NCBI GenBank assembly: GCA_003987775.1
Contig: RXJD01000065.1
Coordinates: 1-64,000, forward strand
Direction of reading: 5' to 3'
Origin: Mycobacterium sp.
GTDB lineage: Bacteria; Actinomycetota; Actinomycetes; Mycobacteriales; Mycobacteriaceae
Length of the DNA: 64,000 nt
Part shown: in pieces, positions 9,551 through 19,587 of the stretch
How the letters are laid out: every line of letters starts with the position of its first letter
Position numbering within the stretch: the stretch's first letter is position 1
The notes under the pieces: generated by a model
The model's input: the letters and a program-made list of their open reading frames with translations, nothing else
Database searches by the model: none
Told to the model about the DNA's origin: nothing
Program-made: the position numbers and the translations under genes

Positions 9551-9577
9551 CTTGCACTCGGCATAGGCGAGTGCTAA
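9551..9577 (+). promoter_or_regulatory. CIRCE operator 1 (HrcA site)
   Basis: CTTGCACTC, nine bases, GAGTGCTAA. The right arm is the exact CIRCE half-site (consensus TTAGCACTC-N9-GAGTGCTAA) and the left arm differs at its outer three bases. HrcA binds CIRCE and represses chaperonin genes until heat stress. It lies about 170-195 bases before the groEL2 start. The rest of the 338-base gap between the cupin gene and groEL2 shows no gene. Confidence 0.85.
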
Positions 9578-9585
9578 TAATGACG

Positions 9586-9612
9586 TTGGCACTCGACATA
9601 GGCGAGTGCTAG
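9586..9612 (+). promoter_or_regulatory. CIRCE operator 2 (HrcA site)
   Basis: TTGGCACTC, nine bases, GAGTGCTAG. This is a second CIRCE element 35 bases downstream of the first, with a nearly identical spacer (gacataggc against ggcataggc). Two tandem sites suggest duplication of the operator and tighter or graded HrcA control of groEL2. Confidence 0.88.
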
Positions 9613-9683
9613 GTCGGGACGGTGAGGTCCAGCGACAAACCGCTGTGACCGTCCGTCGCGGGCACTGCGCCCGGCCAGCGTAA

Positions 9684-11372
<1,689 letters not shown>

Positions 11373-11384
11373 GAGGTCAACGAG

Positions 11385-11417
11385 AAGCCCGGCTCCTCCA
11401 AGGGAGCCGGGCTTTTT
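11385..11417 (+). terminator. Intrinsic terminator after groEL2
   Basis: AAGCCCGGCTCC (11385-11396), a six-base loop, and GGAGCCGGGCTT (11403-11414) form a perfect 12-bp hairpin that runs into five T residues. It starts 13 bases after the groEL2 stop and ends 19 bases before the TerC start, so it should separate the two genes. Confidence 0.92.
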
Positions 11418-11436
11418 CGTGTGATAGGGGGTAGTC

Positions 11437-12666
11437 ATGGACGTTCCGGACTGGGTGTGGGCCCTGACCATCGTGGCGATCGTGGGCCTGCTGGCCTTCG
11501 ACTTCGTCTTCCACGTCCGCAAGGCGCATGTCCCGACGCTGCGGGAAGCCGCGTTGTGGTCGTCGGGTTACGTGGGCGTCGCCGTGCTGTTCGGCGTCGG
11601 CCTGCTCGTGTTCGGCAGCGGGGAGGCGGGTCCGGAGTACTTCGCCGGGTACGTCACGGAGAAGGCGCTGTCGGTCGACAACCTGTTCGTATTCCTGGTG
11701 ATCATCGCCAGCTTCCGGGTCCCGCGTGAGGACCAGCAGAAGGTGCTGTTGTTCGGGATCGCCTTCGCCCTGATCGCCCGTACCGGGTTCATCTTTCTCG
11801 GCGCGGCGCTGATCAATGCGTTCGCGTGGGTCTTCTACCTGTTCGGCCTGATCCTGTTGCTCACCGCGGGCAGTGTGCTGAAGAACGACCACGACGACGA
11901 CGATCGCAAAGCCGACAACTTCGTCATCCGGCTGGCCAAGAAGGTGATCCGCACCAGCGAGCACTACGACGGCGACAAGCTGTTCACCACCATCGACGGC
12001 AAGCGGGCGATGACGCCGATGCTGCTGGTCATGGTGGCTATCGGGGGCACGGACATTCTGTTTGCGCTGGACTCGATCCCGGCCATCTTCGGCCTCACCC
12101 AGCACGTCTACATCGTGTTCACCGCGACGGCGTTCTCACTGCTCGGTCTGCGGCAGCTGTATTTCCTGGTCGACGGCTTGCTGGACCGGCTGATCTACCT
12201 GTCCTACGGGCTGGCGGGGATTCTCGGCCTCATCGGCGTCAAGCTGATCCTGCACGCCTTGCACGAGAACAACGTCCCGTTCATCAACGGCGGTGAGCCG
12301 GTGAAAGTCATCGAGATCAGCACCTGGACGTCGCTGACCGTGATCGTCGGTGTCCTGATCGTCACCGTGGTGGCCTCCCTGCTGAGCAACAAGGGCAAGG
12401 CGATGACGGCGATTGCGAACGCCCGCCGGCACGCGACGGCCTATCTGGACTCGGAGTACACCCACGACCCCGAGGAACGCGAACGCATCTTCAACAAGTT
12501 GCTTGCCGAGCGCGATCAGATCATGGACATGAAGCCGAAGTACCGCCAGTTGGTCCGGGACGAGCCGGCACTGCGGGAACTGCTCGACCGCGCGGCCGAT
12601 AAACACGACGAGGCCGTCGAGCGTGGCGAAGCCCAGCCGTTCGTCCGCAAGGGACTGACCTCGTAG
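11437..12666 (+). CDS. TerC/Alx-family integral membrane protein
   Basis: A 409-residue protein of the TerC family, linked in other bacteria to tellurite resistance and manganese export. It has about nine hydrophobic segments. Acidic motifs lie within membrane segments: EKALSVDNLFVF and GGTDILFALDSIPAIFG, both conserved in the family and thought to bind metal. A soluble loop (NDHDDDDRKADNF) and a charged C-terminal helical tail of about 90 residues follow. A purine-rich AGGGGG precedes the ATG. It is not in the M. tuberculosis order at this place. It is placed just after the groEL2 terminator and converges with the Rv0441c homologue. Confidence 0.88.
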   Translation: MDVPDWVWALTIVAIVGLLAFDFVFHVRKAHVPTLREAALWSSGYVGVAVLFGVGLLVFGSGEAGPEYFAGYVTEKALSVDNLFVFLVIIASFRVPREDQQKVLLFGIAFALIARTGFIFLGAALINAFAWVFYLFGLILLLTAGSVLKNDHDDDDRKADNFVIRLAKKVIRTSEHYDGDKLFTTIDGKRAMTPMLLVMVAIGGTDILFALDSIPAIFGLTQHVYIVFTATAFSLLGLRQLYFLVDGLLDRLIYLSYGLAGILGLIGVKLILHALHENNVPFINGGEPVKVIEISTWTSLTVIVGVLIVTVVASLLSNKGKAMTAIANARRHATAYLDSEYTHDPEERERIFNKLLAERDQIMDMKPKYRQLVRDEPALRELLDRAADKHDEAVERGEAQPFVRKGLTS

Positions 12667-12667
12667 G

Positions 12668-13081
12668 CTACGACCCGGCGTCGGCCGGCAGCGAGAACAC
12701 GACGCAGTCGTGCAGGCAGCCCTTGGCTGCCGACGGAGAATCGGCATTGCGGTGCAGCAGCGCGCGCGTGGGGGTCACGTCGCAGCGCACCGTGTCGGCG
12801 CCGGCATCGGAAATCTCAGCGTGGCCGTCGACGATCAGCGAATAGCCGCCCGGTGCCGGCGGCGGCCATACCAGCGTGACGTCCCTGCGATGTACCAGGT
12901 TGTTCCGGGTTCCCCCGCCGATCAGCCCGACATCGAGCACCGCCAGGTCACGCAGCACCGGCTCAACGGTCACGGTATGCGCGCGGTAGTCGTCGTCCAC
13001 GGTGATCAGATAGGCGAACGGATAGTCCGGCAGGGTGTCCGCCAACCGCTGGAAGTCGACCGGTTTGGTCTTTGCAGCCAC
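12668..13081 (-). CDS. Pyridoxamine 5'-phosphate oxidase-like FMN/F420-binding protein (Rv0441c homologue)
   Basis: A 137-residue protein. FADTL-like sequence [29 protein letters not shown] opens a split beta-barrel typical of small flavin or F420 binding proteins, followed by [21 protein letters not shown]. The substrate and cofactor are not known. Location between groEL2 and the PPE gene matches Rv0441c. Its end abuts the convergent TerC gene (stop codons one base apart). Confidence 0.72.
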   Translation of the reverse strand: MAAKTKPVDFQRLADTLPDYPFAYLITVDDDYRAHTVTVEPVLRDLAVLDVGLIGGGTRNNLVHRRDVTLVWPPPAPGGYSLIVDGHAEISDAGADTVRCDVTPTRALLHRNADSPSAAKGCLHDCVVFSLPADAGS

Positions 13082-13102
13082 GAATCGAGGATAGGCGCGT
13101 GG

Positions 13103-14602
13103 CTACTCGGTGCGGATCGGGAACTGGATAACCCGGCTCTGGTCGCCGGTGTCGCGCTCGGCCGCCGGGTAGAAGTTGGACTTCGGAATGCCGGAGTTGG
13201 GCAGGCTCGGGGCACCGATGCCGGATTCGCGACCGAGCGTGGTCCGCACTCCCGGGTCGCTGGTGCTGGGGTTGACGAAGCCCGTCACCGGGGTGCTGGC
13301 CGAGGTCCGCAGGCCTGCGTTGGCGGCCGGGCTGCTGGTCGGGTTGGCCGAGACCGATCCCTGAGCGCCGCTGTCGACGGCTGCCGCCGGCGCGGATGCC
13401 GGGGCGACCATCGGGGTGCTGCTCAGGCCCGAGTTCAAGGCTCCGGCCAGGCCGGTGTGCAGGCCGCCGGTATTCGCCAGGGCCGAGCTGAGCAGCCCCG
13501 AACTCAGCGCCGCCGTGCCCAGGCCGCCGGTGGCGTAGTGCGCCGAGTTGGCCAGGCCCGCCTCCAGGCCGGTGCCACCCAGGCCGGCGTTCTGCAGTCC
13601 GGAGCCGAGGTAGCCCATCGACCCGCTGAACCCGGTGTTGACGCTGCCCGAGTTGCCCAGGCCGGTATTCAGGGAGCCCGAGTTGCCCAGGCCCAGGTTC
13701 CCGTTGCCGGAGTTGAAAAAGCCGGTGTTGCCGGTGCCGGAGTTGCCGAATCCGGTGTTGCCGCTGCCCGAGTTGAACCCGCCGAAGCCGAACTGCTTGT
13801 CGCCGGTGAGGCCCATGCCCAGGACGTCGCTACCGGTGTTGCCGATGCCCAGGTTGTTGCTGCCGAAGTTCCCCAGACCCAGGTTGTTGTTTCCGGTGTT
13901 GCCGATGCCGAGGTTGCCGCTACCGCTGTTGCCGGCGCCGACGTTGCCGCTGCCGCTGTTGCCGATACCGAAGTTGTAGTTGCCGGCGTTGTTGTTGCCG
14001 ATGTTGCCGCTGCCGGTGTTGCCGAAGCCGAAGTTGATGGTGCCGTTCTTGCCGATGTCGATGCCGAGGTTGCGCAGGACCTGCTGCCAGGGCGCCAGTT
14101 GAGCGGCGGCCGCCGACGCGTCGAAGTGGTAGTTCGCCATGGCAGCCACGTCCAGCGCCCACATTTGCTCGTAGGCGGATTCGGTGTCCATGATGGCCGG
14201 CCAGTTCATGCCGAAGAAGTTCGTCGAGGCGAGCATCTGCACCAGACCGCGGTTGGCCGCCACCACCGCGGGCTGCACGGTGGCGGCCACCGCCGTCTCG
14301 AACGCGACCGCCGTCGCGGCGGCCTGCGCGGCCGCCTGCTCGGCCTGAACCGCGGCTGCACTGAGCCAGCTCATGTACTGGGTGGCGACGACCATCATGG
14401 CGGCCGCCGAGGCGCCCTGCCATGATCCACTGGTCAGCTCCTGGGTGACGGAACTGAATGACGACACCGCTGAAGCGAGATCTTCGGCCAGACCGCCCCA
14501 TGCGGAGGCAGCAGAAAGTAGCGGTCCCGCGCCGGGACCGGCAAACATCAATGCCGAGTTAATCTCTGGCGGCAACCACGCGAAATGCGGGCTTGTCACC
14601 AC
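13103..14602 (-). CDS. PPE family protein with MPTR repeats (PPE10-like)
   Basis: The 499-residue protein starts VTSPHFAWLPPEINSALMF, the PPE signature, and its first 180 residues form the conserved PPE domain with the SGSWQG motif (WxG). From about residue 190 to 330 it has the major polymorphic tandem repeat, with units such as NTGSGN and NSGSGN. The last about 150 residues are Ala/Ser/Gly rich and lack the strict repeat. PPE proteins are exported by ESX systems, and MPTR types mostly by ESX-5. M. tuberculosis PPE10 is of similar start but far longer by memory. GTG at 14602 or 14599 is the start. Confidence 0.92.
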   Translation of the reverse strand: MVTSPHFAWLPPEINSALMFAGPGAGPLLSAASAWGGLAEDLASAVSSFSSVTQELTSGSWQGASAAAMMVVATQYMSWLSAAAVQAEQAAAQAAATAVAFETAVAATVQPAVVAANRGLVQMLASTNFFGMNWPAIMDTESAYEQMWALDVAAMANYHFDASAAAAQLAPWQQVLRNLGIDIGKNGTINFGFGNTGSGNIGNNNAGNYNFGIGNSGSGNVGAGNSGSGNLGIGNTGNNNLGLGNFGSNNLGIGNTGSDVLGMGLTGDKQFGFGGFNSGSGNTGFGNSGTGNTGFFNSGNGNLGLGNSGSLNTGLGNSGSVNTGFSGSMGYLGSGLQNAGLGGTGLEAGLANSAHYATGGLGTAALSSGLLSSALANTGGLHTGLAGALNSGLSSTPMVAPASAPAAAVDSGAQGSVSANPTSSPAANAGLRTSASTPVTGFVNPSTSDPGVRTTLGRESGIGAPSLPNSGIPKSNFYPAAERDTGDQSRVIQFPIRTE

Positions 14603-14675
14603 CCAAACTTACCCGGCACAGCCTTTTACCGTGGGCGTATCGGGTAACCCGCTACCGTTAATTCGCAGCGGCCCG

Positions 14676-16409
14676 TCAGACGGCAACCGGCGCGGGCCGG
14701 CGGCCGCGGACCAGCTTGCCCGGGCGCGCGGAGGTGGGCACACCGTTCTCGGCGATCACTTCTCCGGAGACCACGGTGGCGACGTAGCCTTCGGCGGTCT
14801 GATCCAGCCGGCGTCCACCCGCCGGCAGGTCGTAGGTGATGACCGGCTTGTGCAGCCGCAGCCCGGCGTGGTCGATGACGTTGAGATCCGCCTTGAAGCC
14901 GACGGCGATGCGACCGCGGTCGGCCAGGCCGGCGATGCGGGCCGGCACCGAGGTCAGTTCACGGATTGCCTCGGCCACGCTGAATCGCCCCGAGCTACGG
15001 TCACGCGCCCAGTGGGTGAGGAAGTAAGTGGAGTAGCTGGCGTCGCAGATCATGCCGTAGTGGGCACCCCCGTCACCCAATCCCAGCACCACGTCGTCGC
15101 GGTGCAGGAGTTTGCCGACGGTGTCCAGCGAGTTGCCCTCCATGTTGCTGGTGGCGACCAGCAACATGGCCCGGCCGTCGTCGTCCAGAAGCCGGTCGTA
15201 GGCCTCTTCCATCGGGTTGACACCGCGGGCCCGGGCCCGCGCGCCGATGCTGTCGGCCGGGTCCGGCTCGTAGTTGGGGTTGTCGTCCAGCGGGAAAATC
15301 CAGTCCCACATCTGGGCCACGTAGAGGATCGGATGACCCGCGCCCGGCTTGTCGGCCAGGATCTTGGCGCGCACCTCGGGCTTGCGCATTTCGGCGACCC
15401 GCTCGGCCAGCGGCAGGTGCGCGATCTCGCGGTAGCTCGGGTAGAGCACGAAGGGGTTGGCCGTCAGCTGCAGCCCGATGATCAGCCCGATCGGACGCGG
15501 CAACAACTGCGCGGTCACCCGGATCTCATCGGTGGCACTGTTCGCCTTCTCGATCATCGTGATGGCGTCCGGCCATGTCGGATCCCCGGCGTTGCCCACC
15601 ACCAGCGTGAACGTCACCGGGAGCCCGACGTCCTCGGCGACGTCGAACACGGTCTGCAGCACCGGCTGGTACCCCCCGGCCGGGATGTCCGGCACGAACT
15701 GCAGCAAGCCGCCGCCACCGTCGACGACGCCCCGCGCGATCTCCTCGATCTCCTCACGGGCCGCGTCGTAACTCGGAATCGGCGCTCCGCTCTCGGTCTT
15801 GTGGATGGTGAGCCTGGAGGAGGCGAATCCCAGCGCCCCGACTTCGATGGCCTCGGTGGCCAGCGCGCGCATCTTGGCCAGGTCTTCGGGGGTCGCCGGC
15901 TCGCGGTCGGCGCCGCGCTGGCCCATGACGTAGACGCGCAGCGGAGAGTGTGGCAGGTAGGCGGCGACGTCGATGTCTCGCGTGCCGGACTCCAGCGCGT
16001 CGAGGTATTCCGGGAAGGTCTCCCAGGTCCACGGCAGGCCGTCGGTCATGACCACCCCGGGAATGTCCTCGACGCCGGCCATCACGTCGACGAGTACGTC
16101 GTGGTCCTCCTGGCGGCAGGGTGCGAAGCCGACGCCGCAGTTGCCCATCACCACCGTGGTCACGCCGTGCGCCGAGGACGGCGTCAACCGGTCCGACCAG
16201 ATGGCCTGGCCGTCGTAGTGGGTGTGCAGGTCGACGAAGCCCGGCGTGACGAGCAGGCCGGTCGCATCGATCTCCTTCGTCGCGCCGGCGCCGTTCAGGG
16301 CGCCGACCGCCGCGATCAGTCCGTCCTGCACCGCGATGTCGCCGACGTAGGGTTCACCTCCCAGTCCGTCCACGATGGTGCCGTTGCGGATCAGAAGGTC
16401 GTAGGTCAT
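14676..16409 (-). CDS. Amidohydrolase, N-acyl-D-amino-acid deacylase-like
   Basis: A 577-residue protein opening MTYDLLIRNGTIVDGLGGEP, as in dihydroorotase/D-aminoacylase relatives, with the metal-binding DLHTHYDG motif near residue 60, GNCGVGFAPC, and a late DGGAHYGM segment carrying the catalytic Asp. It should hydrolyse an amide or related bond in the cytosol; the natural substrate is unknown. It is monocistronic on this strand, facing the broken glyoxalase gene across a short gap. It is not in the remembered M. tuberculosis order here. Confidence 0.85.
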   Translation of the reverse strand: MTYDLLIRNGTIVDGLGGEPYVGDIAVQDGLIAAVGALNGAGATKEIDATGLLVTPGFVDLHTHYDGQAIWSDRLTPSSAHGVTTVVMGNCGVGFAPCRQEDHDVLVDVMAGVEDIPGVVMTDGLPWTWETFPEYLDALESGTRDIDVAAYLPHSPLRVYVMGQRGADREPATPEDLAKMRALATEAIEVGALGFASSRLTIHKTESGAPIPSYDAAREEIEEIARGVVDGGGGLLQFVPDIPAGGYQPVLQTVFDVAEDVGLPVTFTLVVGNAGDPTWPDAITMIEKANSATDEIRVTAQLLPRPIGLIIGLQLTANPFVLYPSYREIAHLPLAERVAEMRKPEVRAKILADKPGAGHPILYVAQMWDWIFPLDDNPNYEPDPADSIGARARARGVNPMEEAYDRLLDDDGRAMLLVATSNMEGNSLDTVGKLLHRDDVVLGLGDGGAHYGMICDASYSTYFLTHWARDRSSGRFSVAEAIRELTSVPARIAGLADRGRIAVGFKADLNVIDHAGLRLHKPVITYDLPAGGRRLDQTAEGYVATVVSGEVIAENGVPTSARPGKLVRGRRPAPVAV

Positions 16410-16456
16410 CTAATTAATCTACGACCGTGTCGGTGGCTCGTGCCAGGATTCGGCAT

Positions 16457-16831
16457 GTGATTGACCACATGGGAATCAACTGTGCCGATTACCCCGCCGC
16501 CCAGCGGTTTTACGACACTGTGCTCGGTGTGCTCGGCTATTGACGGCAAATGGATTTCGGCGTGGCGATCGGCTACGGGCGTGACGGCAAGCCGGATTTC
16601 TGGATCGCCGACGGCTCGGCCCTGGGGCCGAACCGGGAGGTGCACCTGGCATTCCAGGCCGCCGACGAGGCGGCGGTGCGCGCATTTCACGAGGCGGCGG
16701 TGAGCCTGGGCGCCGAGTCGTTGCATGCCCCGCGGCTCTGGCCGGAATACCATCCCGGGTACTTCGGCGCCTTCGTGCGAGACCCGGACGGCAACAACGT
16801 CGAAGCGGTCTGGCACGGCGCGCAAGCGTAG
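16457..16831 (+). pseudogene. Glyoxalase/VOC-family gene interrupted by an in-frame TGA
   Basis: From GTG at 16457 the frame reads VIDHMGINCADYPAAQRFYD then TVLGVLGY, a TGA at 16541-16543, then RQMDFGVAIGYGRDGKPDFW and on to DPDGNNVEAVWHGAQA. Both sides belong to one VOC (vicinal oxygen chelate) domain of about 124 residues, and the His of DHMGIN and the Glu of NNVEAVW are the usual metal ligands. The nonsense codon removes about three quarters of the protein. An ATG at 16550 could restart translation, giving 93 residues without the N-terminal metal ligand. One substitution (for example CGA or TCA to TGA) explains it; a sequencing error is possible. The DinB gene follows nine bases later. Confidence 0.75.
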
Positions 16832-16840
16832 CGTCGACGT

Positions 16841-17356
16841 ATGGCAGGAACCGACGACGCGGCCCGCGAACTGTTGCGCGATGCATTCACCCGGTTGATC
16901 GAGCATGCCGGAGATGTGTGCAACGGACTCACCGACGAGGTCGCCGACTACCGGCCGACCCCCGAGGCCAACAGCATCGCCTGGCTGCTGTGGCACAGCG
17001 CGCGGGTCCAGGATCTTCAGCTGGCCGACGTGGCCGGCGTGGAGCAGGTCTGGACCCGCGACGGGTGGGTAGACCGCTTCAATCTGGACCTGCCGCGCAA
17101 CGACACCGGCTACGGCCACGGCGCCGACGAGGTGGCCAAGGTCCGCGCACCGGTCGACCTGCTGCTGGGCTACTACCACGCTGTGCACCTGCTCACTGTG
17201 GAATACGTCGCGACGGTCACCGCCGATGAACTCGCCCGAATCGTCGACACCCATTGGGATCCGCCGGTCACCGCGAGTGCACGGCTGGTCAGCATCATCG
17301 ACGACTGTGCGCAGCATCTCGGCCAAGCCGCCTATCTGCGGGGGATCGCCCAGTAG
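16841..17356 (+). CDS. DinB-superfamily protein (Rv0443 homologue)
   Basis: A 171-residue four-helix-bundle protein. The His residues of LLWHSARVQD, LGYYHAVHLL and DDCAQHLGQAAYL are the likely metal ligands of the DinB/MST fold. Some relatives use mycothiol or bacillithiol as cosubstrate, so mycothiol-dependent transfer is a reasonable inference, not shown here. It lies nine bases after the broken glyoxalase gene and 11 bases before the membrane-protein gene, so the three are probably one transcript. Confidence 0.8.
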   Translation: MAGTDDAARELLRDAFTRLIEHAGDVCNGLTDEVADYRPTPEANSIAWLLWHSARVQDLQLADVAGVEQVWTRDGWVDRFNLDLPRNDTGYGHGADEVAKVRAPVDLLLGYYHAVHLLTVEYVATVTADELARIVDTHWDPPVTASARLVSIIDDCAQHLGQAAYLRGIAQ

Positions 17357-17367
17357 GGTTCCAACCC

Positions 17368-18231
17368 GTGCGGTTCCTCGTGACGGCGTTGTGCTGGTTG
17401 ATCGCTACGGCCGGGTTGGCGGTGGCGGTTCCCGCGGCATGGACACAGGCGACCATCGTTGACGAAGACGGCTACGCCGTGCTGGCTGAACAGGCGGCCC
17501 GCGACCCGGCGCTGCAGTCGGCGATGGCTTCTGAGCTGACCACCCGAGCCATGACACTGATCAACGAACGCGGCGGGCGCCCTGTCGACGGAACAACGGT
17601 GCACGATGTGGCGGCCGCATTCACCGCAGGTTCCTCCTTTCCGCCGTTGTTCGCCCAGGTGAATCGCGCCGCGCACGGCTGGTTGTTCAGCGCGCCGCAG
17701 CCCGGAGGCAACGAGCAGTGGGTGGTCGACGTTGCGCCGATGCTCAAGGACACCGCGATTCAGCAGCAGCTGGCCACCTACAACGTGCAGGTTCCCGCGA
17801 CGCTGAAGGTCCCGCTGACGGTGCCGGTGGACCAGCCGCTGCGGCAGGGGCAATTCCACCGCGCCGAGGTGTGGGGGCCGTGGGTCAGTATCGGTGTGGC
17901 CGCGCTGACGGCGCTGTTCGCCTTCCTGACGGTGGTTGCCGCGCGCAGCCGTGGCCGGGGACTGACCGCTCTGGGTATCTCGGCGCTGTTGGTGGGCGCG
18001 GCCGGCTGGGCGGGCATCGACATCGGCAAGCGCTCACTGAACGAGGCGCTCAATCGGACGACCGGGGACATCCGGCGGATGGCCGATGTGATGGTCGGGC
18101 ACGCGGAAAGCAGCATGCACCTCTGGCTCAACATCACGCTGCTCACCGGTGTGGGTCTGGTCGCTCTGGGCGTGATCACCGCGATGCTCGGCGGCTTGTT
18201 CAGCAGGAAGTCTCAGCGCAGCGGTAGCTGA
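17368..18231 (+). CDS. Mycobacterial membrane protein, unknown function
   Basis: I do not recognise the family. From GTG at 17368 the 287-residue product starts with a membrane segment ([20 protein letters not shown]), has an extracytoplasmic region of about 140 residues, and three membrane segments in the last 115 residues (around [29 protein letters not shown] and [15 protein letters not shown]). The frame is open upstream inside the DinB gene, but GTG at 17368 follows its stop directly and starts the hydrophobic segment. Its 3' end overlaps the convergent rskA end by 19 bases, in the place where M. tuberculosis has no gene. Confidence 0.75.
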   Translation: MRFLVTALCWLIATAGLAVAVPAAWTQATIVDEDGYAVLAEQAARDPALQSAMASELTTRAMTLINERGGRPVDGTTVHDVAAAFTAGSSFPPLFAQVNRAAHGWLFSAPQPGGNEQWVVDVAPMLKDTAIQQQLATYNVQVPATLKVPLTVPVDQPLRQGQFHRAEVWGPWVSIGVAALTALFAFLTVVAARSRGRGLTALGISALLVGAAGWAGIDIGKRSLNEALNRTTGDIRRMADVMVGHAESSMHLWLNITLLTGVGLVALGVITAMLGGLFSRKSQRSGS

Positions 18232-18914
18232 GCCAGGATGGCGCCCGTCGGTTGCGTCGATCCGGTACCAGGTTCGACGGTGAACGCCAGCGCGGTGGAA
18301 CTGCCCAGGTTGTCCAGCGTTGCCCTGGTCGACGGGGACACGGCGGCCGTTCCCATGGTCCCCGCCGACGTGGGGCCGTTGGCGCCCAGCAGCCACATCT
18401 GATAGACGGTGCCGGGGGAGGGTGGCGGCACGTTGTTCATCACCAGCACACCGGCGTTGCGGTCACGCGAGAACACCACGGTGGCCGTCCCGGCGCCCAG
18501 CGGGCCGGAGACGGTGCGAACATCGGGAGCCGTCAGCACCTGTTCGGCGACCGTCTGCGTCGGTGACGGCCGCACGACCACCCCGAGGCCGAAGGCGCCC
18601 AGTCCCACAGCCACCGCCGCCGCAGCGGCGAAAACCGCGGTGCGCCAACGGGAGCGGCCCAGCGGCGTGGCCGGCGGCGCGGTCAGGGCGAGCACCGCCG
18701 AGCGCAGCTCGCCGGGTGGTTCGGCGGTACTGGTCGCCGACAGCAGCGCCATCGTCTCGCGGACGGCGCGCACTTCCTCGTGGAAGGCGGCGGCCACCGG
18801 GGTCGGCGCGGCGGCGACCCGCCGGTCGATGTCGGCACGCTCGGCGTCGGACATGGCGTGCAGGGCGTACGGGGTCGCCAGTTCAAGTAGGTCGAAATCG
18901 GTCGGCTCGTTCAC
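18213..18914 (-). CDS. rskA: Anti-sigma-K factor RskA
   Basis: RskA is the membrane anti-sigma factor that holds SigK inactive. The 233-residue protein has a cytosolic N-terminal anti-sigma domain ([20 protein letters not shown], residues 9-28), one membrane segment at about 91-114, and an extracytoplasmic domain ending [10 protein letters not shown]. Regulated proteolysis of the protein is known to release SigK. It starts 64 bases after the sigK stop, the usual sigma/anti-sigma arrangement, and it closes the leftward operon. Confidence 0.95.
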   Translation of the reverse strand: MNEPTDFDLLELATPYALHAMSDAERADIDRRVAAAPTPVAAAFHEEVRAVRETMALLSATSTAEPPGELRSAVLALTAPPATPLGRSRWRTAVFAAAAAVAVGLGAFGLGVVVRPSPTQTVAEQVLTAPDVRTVSGPLGAGTATVVFSRDRNAGVLVMNNVPPPSPGTVYQMWLLGANGPTSAGTMGTAAVSPSTRATLDNLGSSTALAFTVEPGTGSTQPTGAILAQLPLR

Positions 18915-18978
18915 AAGCGGCGCTCCTCAGCATCGCTTCGTCTTCCCGGGAGGTGCCCCCTCTGCGTCGTCGGCGCGG

Positions 18979-19542
18979 TCATGGCACATCCAGGCAGTTG
19001 CGCAGGCCGCGCAGCGCATCGCGCATTCGCGACTTGACGGTCGACAGGTTCGCGGCCAATCGCTGCGACACCTCGGCGTAGGTGAGTCCGCCATAGTAGG
19101 CCAGCTCGATGCACTGCCGCTGCGTATCGGTCAGTCCCTCCAGGCATTGCGCCACCCGACGGCGCTCGTCGCCGGCGATCGCCGTATCCGCGACCACATC
19201 GGTGGCCGGCTCCAGATTGGCTACGCCGTAGCGTGATTCGCGCACAGTGCCCGCCTGCTCGCTGCGCACCCGGTCGATCGCGCGCCGGTGAGTCATGGTC
19301 AGCAGCCAGGCCAGCGCGGACCCCTTGGTGGAGTCGAAGTCCGAGGCCGTCCGCCACACCTCGAGATAAATCTCCTGGGTGGTCTCTTCGCTGTACCCGG
19401 CGTCCCGCAACACCCTGCTCACCAGGCCATACACCCGGGTCTTCGTCTGGTCGTAGAACGCAGCGAAGGCAGCGTTGTCCCCCCGTGCGACCCGGCGCAA
19501 CAAGGCGTCCAGGTCGCTGCTGGGCTGCAGCGGTCCGGTCAT
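18979..19542 (-). CDS. sigK: ECF sigma factor SigK
   Basis: A 187-residue extracytoplasmic-function sigma factor. Region 2 (AFAAFYDQTKTRVYGLVSRV ... EIYLEVWR) and region 4 (LTDTQRQCIELAYYGGLTYA ... STVKSRMRDAL) are both complete. In M. tuberculosis SigK drives mpt70/mpt83 and its own locus. The ATG at 19542 (MTGPLQPSSDLD) is chosen over one eight codons earlier because it matches the known SigK N-terminus. It follows the DUF1295 gene by about 45 bases and precedes rskA. Confidence 0.96.
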   Translation of the reverse strand: MTGPLQPSSDLDALLRRVARGDNAAFAAFYDQTKTRVYGLVSRVLRDAGYSEETTQEIYLEVWRTASDFDSTKGSALAWLLTMTHRRAIDRVRSEQAGTVRESRYGVANLEPATDVVADTAIAGDERRRVAQCLEGLTDTQRQCIELAYYGGLTYAEVSQRLAANLSTVKSRMRDALRGLRNCLDVP

Positions 19543-19587
19543 CGATCGGTAGCCTAACGCCAGCAACGGCCCTGCCCGCTATGCCGG

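Noticed and set aside
11418..11436. A yybP-ykoY manganese riboswitch before the TerC gene
   Set aside because: Only 19 bases lie between the groEL2 terminator and the start, too few for the riboswitch.
13630..14060. Possible DNA repeat array or CRISPR in the PPE gene
   Set aside because: The short repeats encode the MPTR pentapeptides in one frame and are coding.
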